Below the pieces are notes generated by a model. That model saw only the letters and a list, made by a program, of their open reading frames with translations, was not told where the DNA came from and ran no database searches. Source: Pelomonas sp963992225 (GTDB taxonomy: Bacteria; Pseudomonadota; Gammaproteobacteria; Burkholderiales; Burkholderiaceae_C). Taken from it: a stretch of 13,917 bases of DNA. Position numbers and translations under genes: made by a program. The stretch spans positions 1-13,917 of the forward strand of contig CAXDTK010000131.1 of the NCBI GenBank assembly GCA_963992225.1. Reading direction: 5' to 3'. Below are positions 5,909 to 12,586 of the stretch, piece by piece. The first letter of the stretch is position 1; every line of letters begins with the position of its first letter.

Positions 5909-6700
5909 ATGAACAGCAAACTCACCCTGAATCTGGACAAGTCGGCCAGCGCGCTGCGTTTGGCGCTCGACAAGGCCGGTGTGGTGGCGAATGTGAAGGC
6001 GGAAACTGCCGCCATCATCGACGTCTCTGGCTCGTTCGAGCATGAGCACCAGGAGGGCACGACAAGCATCCTGATCGAACGGCTTGTCCCCTTTTGCATG
6101 GTGCTTGACCCGGACCGCAAGATGGACGTGTTCACCTTCAGTGCGGGCGAAGACAACGCCCACTATGTGGGCACGGTGACGCCCGACGATTCGCGCGACT
6201 ACGTCACGCGCAACATCGTCGAACAGGTGCCGGGCTGGAACGGGGGCACAACCTACAGCTACGTGCTCGAGCGTGCGCTTGAGCATTTCGGCTGGAAGGT
6301 TTGCGAGGAGGCACATCGCTCAACCCAGGGCGCCGGCTTTTTGAGCCGCCTATTCGGCTGGTCGCCCAGCGGGCACGAACACGGCGCCGCGCACACACAC
6401 GAGAAAAGGCGCTCGCTCGTGCTCTTCATCACCGACGGCGAAAACGACGGCAACGACGAGACGCGAACCATGCGTGTTCTTGAGGAGTCGCAGCAGCGTG
6501 GTGACCAAGTCTATTTTTTGTTCATCGGAGCCTGCGAAGACAAGGGCGTGACCTTCGAATTCGTGCAGAAAATCGCTCGTCGGTTCAAGAACACCGGCGT
6601 GGTGGTGATCCGCGATCTCGAGGCCTTCGTGGCGCAGTCGGATGAGGAACTCAATGCCACCTTGCTTGGGTCCGAACTCGTTGAGTGGCTGAAGTCGTAG
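5909..6700 (+). CDS. vWA-domain protein of a Ter operon (TerF/TerY-like)
   Basis: This is a 263-residue cytoplasmic protein with one von Willebrand factor A domain. The metal-ion-dependent adhesion site is complete: D38-V-S-G-S42 (IIDVSGSF), Thr 114/115 in NGGTTYSYVL and D176 in LFITDGEND. Residues 1-28 (LTLNLDKSASALRLALDKAG) echo the start of TerD-family proteins and may be a short TerD-like docking segment. An insert at about 140-168 (FLSRLFGW, then SGHEHGAAHTHEKRR) is His-rich. The vWA resembles that of TerF (SGS...ERLVPFCMVLD followed by MDVFTFS). Such proteins are thought to bridge TerD-family members in a membrane-linked surveillance complex. The start has AGGAAG 7 bases upstream and lies 14 bp after the previous gene. 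It closes the operon. Confidence 0.85.
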   Translation: MNSKLTLNLDKSASALRLALDKAGVVANVKAETAAIIDVSGSFEHEHQEGTTSILIERLVPFCMVLDPDRKMDVFTFSAGEDNAHYVGTVTPDDSRDYVTRNIVEQVPGWNGGTTYSYVLERALEHFGWKVCEEAHRSTQGAGFLSRLFGWSPSGHEHGAAHTHEKRRSLVLFITDGENDGNDETRTMRVLEESQQRGDQVYFLFIGACEDKGVTFEFVQKIARRFKNTGVVVIRDLEAFVAQSDEELNATLLGSELVEWLKS

Positions 6701-7034
6701 ATGCAGGACGCTCGGCGGCCCGTGTAGCCACGTTTGCAGCTCCGCAGCCGAATCTAGTCGACCGGCTCGGAGGGTAGCGGCGCCGCGCGTTTCCGAAAGC
6801 ACGATGACCCGCCCGCTTTACCCTGTACTGCCGCTCGCAGAGCCTAGTCGTCCGGAAGCTCCAAATGCCAAAGCTATCCATGTCTCTCGCGTCCCAGTTC
6901 CGATGCGCGGCGCTACGACGTACCGGGCACCATTTTTATAGTGCATATAGATGCAAATCGAGCCCAGCGCGGCAGGGCCGAGGCGTACCGCCCAGGGTTT
7001 GCCTGGGCGGCTCAAATGCGATGCGGCGCCCGCC
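6701..7034. other. Intergenic stretch between the ter operon and the His-rich gene
   Basis: No convincing gene lies here. It contains a short AT-rich patch in otherwise GC-rich DNA (about 6931-6958) with the small inverted repeat TGCAT-ATAG-ATGCA at 6942-6955, and a strong hairpin at 6988-7010. Both flanking genes converge on this segment, so termination signals are expected; no hairpin followed by a T-run was found for the ter operon. Confidence 0.5.
6988..7010 (-). terminator. Hairpin downstream of the His-rich small gene
   Basis: CCGCCCAGG-GTTTG-CCTGGGCGG is a perfect 9-bp GC-rich stem with a 5-base loop, 24 bp beyond the stop of the reverse-strand gene at 7035. The position fits transcription termination or mRNA end protection, but no T-run follows on either strand, so a canonical intrinsic terminator is not proven. 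Confidence 0.5.
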
Positions 7035-7247
7035 CTACTTCTTCTTGATGCTCGTGTCCTGGTGACCGTGCTGATCCTTGTCGCCAGGCACATGGCCTTT
7101 GTGATCATGATGCTCTTCGCTTCCTTGCTTCTTGCCGGGCACCGACGTGTCTCGGTGGCCGTGCTCATCAATGTCGCCTGGCGTGTGCCCCTTGTGGTCG
7201 TGATGCGGTCCAGGTGTCGAGGTCGGGGTGGATGGCTTGCTGCTCAT
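7035..7247 (-). CDS. 70-residue His-rich protein with two tandem modules
   Basis: This is a small, highly hydrophilic protein with no signal peptide or membrane span. After a Ser/Thr/Pro-rich start (residues 1-14) it contains two copies of a 21-residue module, at 15-35 and 46-66, with the pattern HHDHKGHxPGDxDxHGHxDTS and 17 of 21 positions identical. A linker VPGKKQGSEE separates them and the protein ends IKKK. Each module has six His and four Asp, so binding of Zn, Ni, Cu or Co is plausible. The two DNA copies differ at many silent positions while the residues persist, which suggests selection on the protein. GGAG lies 9 bases upstream of ATG 7247. It follows a putative 43-residue gene by 21 bp on the same strand and diverges from pgm. 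I do not recognise a named family; a metal chaperone or stress-response peptide are possibilities. Confidence 0.7.
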   Translation of the reverse strand: MSSKPSTPTSTPGPHHDHKGHTPGDIDEHGHRDTSVPGKKQGSEEHHDHKGHVPGDKDQHGHQDTSIKKK

Positions 7248-7268
7248 GTTGAGTCTCCAAAGAAAAGC

Positions 7269-7400
7269 TCAGGCTACGATTTCCCTGCAGAGTTCCTTGT
7301 AAGACAACTCCCTGACGGTCTGGCGGAAAGCACCCTGTCGTTGTCGGCCCTCGATCTCGTCGATCGACAAAGCGCGGTACGAGCGTCGTTCCAATGACAA
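7269..7400 (-). CDS. Putative 43-residue protein upstream of the His-rich gene
   Basis: The reverse-strand frame ending at TGA 7269 reads like a genuine small charged helical protein: RRSYRALSIDEIEGRQRQGA, then FRQTVRELSYKELCREIVA. Acidic and basic residues alternate in an amphipathic pattern, and the compact ending (SYKELCREIVA) looks conserved in style. No ATG is available close by. TTG at 7400 is the most economical start; the open frame could also begin at an upstream codon at 7454, but that part looks like a shadow of pgm. It lies 21 bp before the His-rich gene on the same strand, so the two may be co-transcribed from a promoter inside or near the pgm start. I do not recognise the family, and chance openness in GC-rich DNA is the alternative. 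Confidence 0.4.
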   Translation of the reverse strand: MSLERRSYRALSIDEIEGRQRQGAFRQTVRELSYKELCREIVA

Positions 7401-7402
7401 GC

Positions 7403-7407
7403 AGGTG
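7403..7407 (+). promoter_or_regulatory. Ribosome binding site choosing the pgm start
   Basis: AGGTG lies 5 bases before ATG 7412. The alternative in-frame ATG at 7394 has no comparable site and adds six residues (MTSRCS) that do not look like the family's N-terminus. Confidence 0.5.
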
Positions 7408-7411
7408 TTCC

Positions 7412-9067
7412 ATGCGCAATCACCTCGATCCATTGGCCGGCCAGCCAGCGCCAACCAGCGTGCTCATCGACGTCGAGGCGCTGCAAACGGCCTACGGGGC
7501 GCGTCGGCCGGACCTGTCCCGCGAGGACCAGCGGGTCGCTTTCGGAACGTCCGGCCACCGCGGCTCCGCGCTGGACGGCTCGTTCAACGAATGGCATGTG
7601 GTTGCCATTACCCAGGCCATCTGCGACTGCCGCAGGCGCCTGGGCATTGATGGACCGGTATTCCTGGGTGTCGACACGCACGCGCTGTCCGAGCTTGCCA
7701 TGGCCAGCGCGATGGAGGTGCTGATCGCCAACGGCATGGACGTGATGCTGGCGCCACGCGGTCAGTTCACGCCGACACCGGCGGTGTCGTTCGCCGTCCT
7801 TGAACACAACCGTAGCAACCATTGCCGCGCGCGCGCCGATGGCATCGTAGTGACGCCGTCGCACAACCCACCGCGCGACGGTGGCTTCAAGTACAACCCG
7901 CCGCACGGCGGCCCGGCGGACAGCGGCATCACGGGTGAGATCCAGGCGGCGGCGAACAAATATCTGGCGTCGGGCCTCAGGGGTGTGCAGCGCTCTGATG
8001 CGGGGCGTGCCAGCGCGCAAAGGACTTGCCACGAGCACGACTTCATGGGCCGCTATGTCGCAGCCCTCGATCAAGTAATCGACTTCGACGTGATCCGTGC
8101 CTCCGGCGTGCGCATGGGCGTGGACCCGCTCGGCGGCGCCGGTGTCAATTACTGGGCGGCCATAGCCGAGCGCTATAAGCTGCCACTCACCCTGGTCAGC
8201 CAGGTGGTGGACCCGACCTTCGGTTTCATGACGCTGGACTGGGACGGCAAGATCCGCATGGACCCGTCGTCGCCCTACGCGATGCAGCGGCTCACGCAGC
8301 TTCGCGACCGTTTCGACGTGGCCTTTGCCTGCGACACCGATCATGATCGCCATGGCATCGTCACGCCCAGTGGCCTAATGCCGCCCAACCACTTCCTCAG
8401 CGTCGCGGTGGACTACCTCAGCCGCAACCGCCCTGGCTTGCGTCCGGACGCGGCCATTGGCAAGACGGTGGTGACGACGACACTGATCGACCGAGTGGCG
8501 AGGAGCGTCGGCCGCCCCGTGTACGACGCGCCCGTCGGCTTCAAGTGGTTTGCGCCGGGCCTACTTGACGGCAGCCTGGGGCTGGGGTGCGAAGAGAGCG
8601 CGGGCGCATCCTTCCTGCGCCGCGACGGCCGCGTGTGGACGACCGACAAGGACGGAATCGCCGCCGCGCTGCTGTCGGCGGAGATCACCGCGAGTTCCGG
8701 CGCCCATCCGGGTGTGTACTACCAGTCTCTCACTGCCTCGCTTGGCACCCCGCTGGCCCAGCGCATCGACGTCCACGCCACGTCAGAACAGAAGCGGCTG
8801 GTCGGTGCGATGACAGCCGCCGACGTGCATGCCACCACACTCGCCGGAGAGCCCGTACAGGCTGTGCTGAGCCGCGCGCCGGGCAACGGCGCAGCCATCG
8901 GAGGTATCAAGGTCGCCACTGCCAACGGCTGGTTCGCTGCGCGGCCCTCAGGCACCGAAGACATCTACAAGATCTACGCCGAGAGCTTCACGGACGCGGG
9001 CCACTTGCAGCAGTTGCTGAAGGAGGCGGAGGCGATCGTGGATGTTGCGCTCGAGGGTCGTTCATGA
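7412..9067 (+). CDS. pgm: Phosphoglucomutase, alpha-D-glucose phosphate-specific
   Basis: This is a 551-residue cytoplasmic enzyme that interconverts glucose-1-phosphate and glucose-6-phosphate, feeding UDP-glucose, glycogen, trehalose and surface-polysaccharide synthesis. Its length matches the E. coli Pgm type (about 546). All four sites of the alpha-D-phosphohexomutase family are present: an N-terminal RVAFGTSGHRG motif; the catalytic phosphoserine loop TPSHNPP with Ser 150; the Mg-binding loop DTDHDRHG with Asp 308, 310 and 312; the sugar-binding loop GCEESAG around 394; and the phosphate-binding RPSGTEDIYKIYAES from 511. It therefore looks fully active. The stop overlaps the next start as ATGA, which indicates translational coupling with the outer membrane protein gene. 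It diverges from the small reverse-strand genes, so its promoter probably lies in 7250-7410, within the putative small gene. Confidence 0.96.
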   Translation: MRNHLDPLAGQPAPTSVLIDVEALQTAYGARRPDLSREDQRVAFGTSGHRGSALDGSFNEWHVVAITQAICDCRRRLGIDGPVFLGVDTHALSELAMASAMEVLIANGMDVMLAPRGQFTPTPAVSFAVLEHNRSNHCRARADGIVVTPSHNPPRDGGFKYNPPHGGPADSGITGEIQAAANKYLASGLRGVQRSDAGRASAQRTCHEHDFMGRYVAALDQVIDFDVIRASGVRMGVDPLGGAGVNYWAAIAERYKLPLTLVSQVVDPTFGFMTLDWDGKIRMDPSSPYAMQRLTQLRDRFDVAFACDTDHDRHGIVTPSGLMPPNHFLSVAVDYLSRNRPGLRPDAAIGKTVVTTTLIDRVARSVGRPVYDAPVGFKWFAPGLLDGSLGLGCEESAGASFLRRDGRVWTTDKDGIAAALLSAEITASSGAHPGVYYQSLTASLGTPLAQRIDVHATSEQKRLVGAMTAADVHATTLAGEPVQAVLSRAPGNGAAIGGIKVATANGWFAARPSGTEDIYKIYAESFTDAGHLQQLLKEAEAIVDVALEGRS

Positions 9068-10719
9068 ATACTGCGTCCACCCGCGTCCGACTTTTGATCG
9101 CCGCGCTCTTTGCGACGCTGCTGGTCACGCTGCCGGCCGCCGCACAGGAAGCGCCGCCGCCAATCCCCTCGTTCGAGGCACTTGAAGCCGCCGGGGCAAC
9201 CGTTGGCGAAATCCGCATCGTCACGCAGGACATCTTCGACACCGCCGACCCTCAAGAGAACCGGCTGCTGTTCCGCTGGGCCAACGCGTTGCACGTGCAA
9301 ACGCGGCCCGGCGTGATCCGCAGCGCGCTGCTGTTCTCCAGCGGCCAGAAGCTGTCACTGCGCGCGATCGAGGAGACCGAACGCCTGCTGCGAGGCTACC
9401 GTTTCCTATACGACGTGCAGTTCCGTCCGGTCGCCTACCGCAACGGTGTGGTCGACATCGAAGTGCTCACCCGCGACACCTGGACGTTCGAACCGTCCGT
9501 CAGCGTCGGACGAACGGGTGGCACGAACAGCAGCTCAGTCGGATTTCGCGAGGACAACGTGCTCGGCACGGGCATCTCGATCGGTGTGGATCGTTCGAAG
9601 AGCGTCGACCGCAGCGGCACGCAGTTCCAGATCGCCAACGAGCGCACATTTGGCACTTGGACATCGGCCAGCTACAGCTTGGCCAGCAACAGCGACGGCC
9701 GTCGCGAAGCTGTCGCTGTCGTGCGACCGTTCTACGCGCTTGATGCGCGCTGGGCGGGCGGTGCGAGCGCGTCGAAAGACAGCCGCACCGATGCGGTCTA
9801 CAACGCTGGCAACGTGGTCAGCCAGTACCGGCGACGCGAGACCCGGGCCGAAGCTTTCGGCGGTTGGTCCGCCGGGCTGGTCGACGGGTGGGTGCGGCGC
9901 TGGTCCCTGGGTCTGAGTGTGCAGGACGATGGTTTTGCCGCAGAGCCCGGATTGACGCCGCCGCCGGAACTGCCGGCCGACCGGCGGCTCGTCGGTCCCT
10001 TCGTGCGCTACCAGTTGGTTGAGGACCGCTACGACCGTGAACTGAACCGCAACCTGATCGGCCGGCCAGAATTCTTTGCCCTTGGCCTGAACACCACACT
10101 GCAGGTGGGCTACGCCTCGGCCGGCCTCGGATCGAGCGTCAACACCTGGCTCTACGCCGGCACGGTGAGCCGAGGCTTCGAGCCAGCTTCAAAGCATCTC
10201 TTGGTTGCGGGGGCCACACTGTCCGGGCAGGTTGCTGACGGCAGGCTAATGCGCCAGCGGCTCGGCTTGCAAGCGCAGTACTACCTGCCGCAGGGCAGGC
10301 GCTGGCTGTTCTATGCCGGGGCTTCCGCCGATCTGCTGACCCGGCCCGATCCGACCCAGATGCTCCAGCTCGGCGGCGACAACGGCCTGCGCGGTTACCC
10401 GCTGCGATACCAGGGAGGAACGCGGCGCGCTCTGCTCACCGTCGAGCAGCGCTTCTACACCGACCTGTATCTATGGCGGCTGTTCCGCGTCGGTGGCGCG
10501 GCGTTCATCGACGTCGGGCGCGCCTGGGGCGGTACCGGGGGCGGCTACACCAACACGACGAATCCGGGCTGGCTGGCCGATGCCGGTGTCGGCCTGCGCA
10601 TCGTTAACTCACGGACGGCCTTCGCCAGCGTGCTTCACATCGACATCGCGGCGCCCGTCAACACCGCGCCGGGCGTGAAGGGGCTGCAGCTTCTCGTCAA
10701 GACGAGAGCCAGCTTCTGA
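9064..10719 (+). CDS. BamA/TamA-family (Omp85) outer membrane protein
   Basis: This is a 551-residue outer membrane beta-barrel with a periplasmic POTRA-type domain. Residues 1-27 are a signal peptide ending AAA-Q. Residues 45-140 (VGEIRIVTQDIFD, then KLSLRAIEETERLLRGYRFL, then VDIEVLTRDTWTFEPS) have the alternating beta-alpha-alpha-beta layout of POTRA units. A barrel follows, with many amphipathic strands. The Omp85 L6-loop signature is GGDNGLRGYPLRYQGG, with L442-R-G-Y445 in place of the common VRGY/F. The last strand ends LLVKTRASF with a C-terminal Phe, the usual BAM recognition signal. It is shorter than BamA (about 800) and TamA (about 575) and has room for only one or two POTRA units. 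Starting at ATG 9064 overlaps the pgm stop; the same frame stays open further left, but that is the shadow of pgm. The substrate is unknown; export of an envelope polymer or a lipid role is possible. Confidence 0.85.
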   Translation: MNTASTRVRLLIAALFATLLVTLPAAAQEAPPPIPSFEALEAAGATVGEIRIVTQDIFDTADPQENRLLFRWANALHVQTRPGVIRSALLFSSGQKLSLRAIEETERLLRGYRFLYDVQFRPVAYRNGVVDIEVLTRDTWTFEPSVSVGRTGGTNSSSVGFREDNVLGTGISIGVDRSKSVDRSGTQFQIANERTFGTWTSASYSLASNSDGRREAVAVVRPFYALDARWAGGASASKDSRTDAVYNAGNVVSQYRRRETRAEAFGGWSAGLVDGWVRRWSLGLSVQDDGFAAEPGLTPPPELPADRRLVGPFVRYQLVEDRYDRELNRNLIGRPEFFALGLNTTLQVGYASAGLGSSVNTWLYAGTVSRGFEPASKHLLVAGATLSGQVADGRLMRQRLGLQAQYYLPQGRRWLFYAGASADLLTRPDPTQMLQLGGDNGLRGYPLRYQGGTRRALLTVEQRFYTDLYLWRLFRVGGAAFIDVGRAWGGTGGGYTNTTNPGWLADAGVGLRIVNSRTAFASVLHIDIAAPVNTAPGVKGLQLLVKTRASF

Positions 10720-10734
10720 AAGTTGGTCTCTGAC

Positions 10735-10754
10735 CGCCCGGCACGGGACGGGCG
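10735..10754 (+). terminator. Weak hairpin after the outer membrane protein gene
   Basis: CGCCCG-GCACGGGA-CGGGCG forms a 6-bp GC stem 15 bp past the stop of the barrel gene. There is no T-run, so it may be a Rho-assisted site or chance. It lies in the 107-bp gap before the DUF6328-like gene. Confidence 0.25.
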
Positions 10755-10826
10755 CCGTATATGGGTTCGGTGGGTTTGAGACGATGTACAAGAGCTCCCG
10801 CCCACGACAACCAGGAGACGACTTCA

Positions 10827-11330
10827 ATGAGGACCGACGAACGCACAACTGCGCTTGACAACAGCCCGCAGATCGCCGGCGCGGCGCCCGGCGGCGATGA
10901 CGACGGTGACCTGACCGACATGCTGGGGGAGCTGCGTGTTTTGTTGCCCACCGCGCAACTGTTGTCGGCATTCCTGATCACGGTGCCGTTCAGCAGTGGC
11001 TTTGCGGCCACCGTGGCGGCCGAGAAACGCGTCTTCATCGGGACCTTCGTGCTGGCAGTTGCCAGCCTGGTGACGCTGAGCGCACCCGCCGTACAGCACC
11101 GCGTGATACGACCGCTGATGGACCGCGCGCGCTTCAAGCGACTGGCCTCACGCCAGATCGTCTTCGGCTCGATTGCGCTGGCACTGGCACTCGTGCTGGT
11201 CACGCAACTGGTGCTATCCGCAGTGTTTGGCCATTCGGTGGGCAACGTTGCGGCTGGCGGCATCGCGGTGTTGATCGTGCTGTTGTGGTGGGTGCTGCCG
11301 AAAATGTGGCGGGCCAGGGGCAGGCTGTAA
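10827..11330 (+). CDS. DUF6328-like four-helix membrane protein
   Basis: This is a 167-residue inner-membrane protein. The first 35 residues are acidic and cytoplasmic (GGDDDGDLTDMLGELRVLLP). Four hydrophobic helices follow at about 40-62 (PTAQLLSAFLITVPFSSGF), 71-93 (FIGTFVLAVASLVTLSAP), 110-134 and 138-158 (AVLIVLLWWVLP), with a basic loop between helices 2 and 3 (HRVIRPLMDRARFKRLASRQ). The order 'ELRVxxxxxQxLxxFLxxxPF ... P...HR' is that of the DUF6328 family, whose function is not known; members often occur in stress-related or actinobacterial/proteobacterial accessory loci. ATG 10827 has AGGAG 9 bases upstream; the frame stays open further left to 10761, but without a comparable site. 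It converges on the reverse-strand gene at 11376. Confidence 0.78.
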   Translation: MRTDERTTALDNSPQIAGAAPGGDDDGDLTDMLGELRVLLPTAQLLSAFLITVPFSSGFAATVAAEKRVFIGTFVLAVASLVTLSAPAVQHRVIRPLMDRARFKRLASRQIVFGSIALALALVLVTQLVLSAVFGHSVGNVAAGGIAVLIVLLWWVLPKMWRARGRL

Positions 11331-11375
11331 CGCGTCCTCTACCGATGCACTGGAGCTTGCCGGGTTGCAGGCGTT

Positions 11376-11909
11376 TCACGACAGCGCACTGCGTTCGCGC
11401 AACAAGGCATCCAGGTTGCGCCGCAGCCGCAGGACGTCACTCGCGAGTTCGTTTTGCCGCTGCAGGTAAGCGGCCGAGAAACGCCGCCCCTGCCGATCTC
11501 CTTCCCGCACCGCGATTCCGCGTTCGCGCTCAGCTTCGGCAGCCTGCAATTCGGCGTAAGCGGCGAGAATCTGCTGCTCGATCTGCCGCCGACGCGCCGC
11601 CAGTGCCTCGGAATCACGCAGCAGCTGTTGGCGAGTCATTGCCAGCGCACGAAGTGCGGCTTCGGTCTGGACAGGGTCGGGCGGGTGGATCTCCACGCTG
11701 ATCTTTTCGTTACGGCGTGCCAGCGGATCCGGTGCGTCGCCATAAACGACGCGGCCGTTCGGCAGTATCGACTTGTACAGCGTGCGCTCGGCCGGCATTG
11801 CGGCGAGCGCCCAGCCAAGGCCGACGACGGTCAGTACGCTGCGCAGCAGCGGACACAACGCGCCGATCAGCGAGGTAAAGGGGCGTGATGCGTATGCGGT
11901 ATGCGGCAT
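11376..11909 (-). CDS. Secreted DUF4124-like protein with C-terminal coiled coil
   Basis: This is a 177-residue protein from ATG 11909. Residues 14-37 are hydrophobic (LIGALCPLLRSVLTVVGLGW) and end ALAA, a plausible signal peptide with a rather long N-terminal arm. The next block, RTLYKSILPNGRVVYGDAPD (about 42-61), resembles the DUF4124 core 'Y-K-x-x-D-x-x-G-x-x-x-Y-S-D-x-P', found in many periplasmic proteins of beta- and gammaproteobacteria. From residue 75 to the end it is a charged coiled coil rich in Ala, Glu, Arg and Gln (TRQQLLRDSEALAARRRQIE, then LQAAEAERERG, then LRLRRNLDALLRERSAL). No ribosome site is obvious; the open frame extends further upstream to 12071 but without family character. 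It is encoded alone, convergent with the DUF6328-like gene. The function is unknown, possibly an envelope scaffold or turnover protein. Confidence 0.72.
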   Translation of the reverse strand: MPHTAYASRPFTSLIGALCPLLRSVLTVVGLGWALAAMPAERTLYKSILPNGRVVYGDAPDPLARRNEKISVEIHPPDPVQTEAALRALAMTRQQLLRDSEALAARRRQIEQQILAAYAELQAAEAERERGIAVREGDRQGRRFSAAYLQRQNELASDVLRLRRNLDALLRERSALS

Positions 11910-12586
11910 AAATCCGTATGTAGTGGATTGGCCAAGCCGTTTCGTCGGGTGATTGTCAACTCGTGCGCCCAGAAAAGAGCCTCGGGTCGCAGGACGGCAA
12001 CCGGGGCGGCAAAGCCTTTGCGTTGTCATGCCGCACAAGCTCCTGCTCAGGGAGGTGAAGCAGGGGGCCAACCCTCACGATCCAGCCCGGCGAGGATTAT
12101 CGGGGCGTGCGCCTACATGGCGCTTCACGACAGCGCCTAAGAGTAATTCGTGCAGCAATGCGTTGTGCTCGTGCGACCGCCGTTCAGAGCCGCTCGCCAC
12201 TGATCAAAGTCGAGTCAGCCACCTTTCGGTAGCTTGGACTGAGGAAGAGCACACGCGCCTGGCGCCTTACTGGTTGATTTACGGCTACGGGTCGCCGCCT
12301 AACTATGTCTCGTTCTTGCAACATCAAAGTCGACCTCTTTCCCCTCGTATGCGGGATTCGTTCCGCCCGGCCCTGCCCGCTCGACATGCAGCCGATACGG
12401 CGGTTTCTCTTGAAAGAAATCGGCTCAAGAGTCGTCCTCCACTGGCGTCGTGACGCTCCTGTGAAACGGCTGTTGGGGAAACTCTTCCTATGCAGTAAGA
12501 AAAGCCTGATTACTCTCGCGTGCTTCGATGCTAGGCACTGAGCCACGCGTCGATTCCGCCATCACCCCTTGCCGCCGCGCCGCCAC
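11910..12586. other. Long stretch without a convincing gene
   Basis: About 675 bp separates two divergent genes. Several open frames exist on both strands (for example 11953-12453 forward and 12184-12546 reverse) but their residue composition is Arg/Ser/Pro-rich and looks random, with no recognisable family and no ribosome sites. A small stem GGCGCT-N7-AGCGCC lies at 12119-12137. The promoters for the DUF4124-like and PEP-CTERM genes must be here. The base composition is less GC-rich between about 12300 and 12530, as expected of non-coding DNA. Confidence 0.5.

Noticed and set aside
6931..6958. AT-rich patch with TATAGT and a TGCAT/ATGCA dyad as a promoter
   Set aside because: No matching -35 element and no gene downstream in either direction that would need it.
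7274..8353. 359-residue reverse frame within pgm
   Set aside because: Antisense to a fully conserved enzyme; composition typical of a GC-rich shadow.
11375..12136. 13-bp direct repeat TTCACGACAGCGC at 11375-11387 and 12124-12136, flanking the DUF4124-like gene
   Set aside because: It looks like a flanking repeat, but a 13-base match is expected about once by chance in a window this size, and no mobile-element gene lies between.
12474..12489. Possible sigma-54 promoter (TGGGGA-N5-TTCCT) before the PEP-CTERM gene
   Set aside because: Spacing fits and sigma-54 control of PEP-CTERM genes is known in some floc-forming bacteria, but the -12 element lacks the required GC and other positions are weak.
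11953..12546. Open frames on both strands in the long gap before the PEP-CTERM gene
   Set aside because: No ribosome sites, random-looking Arg/Ser/Pro-rich residues and no recognisable motif.
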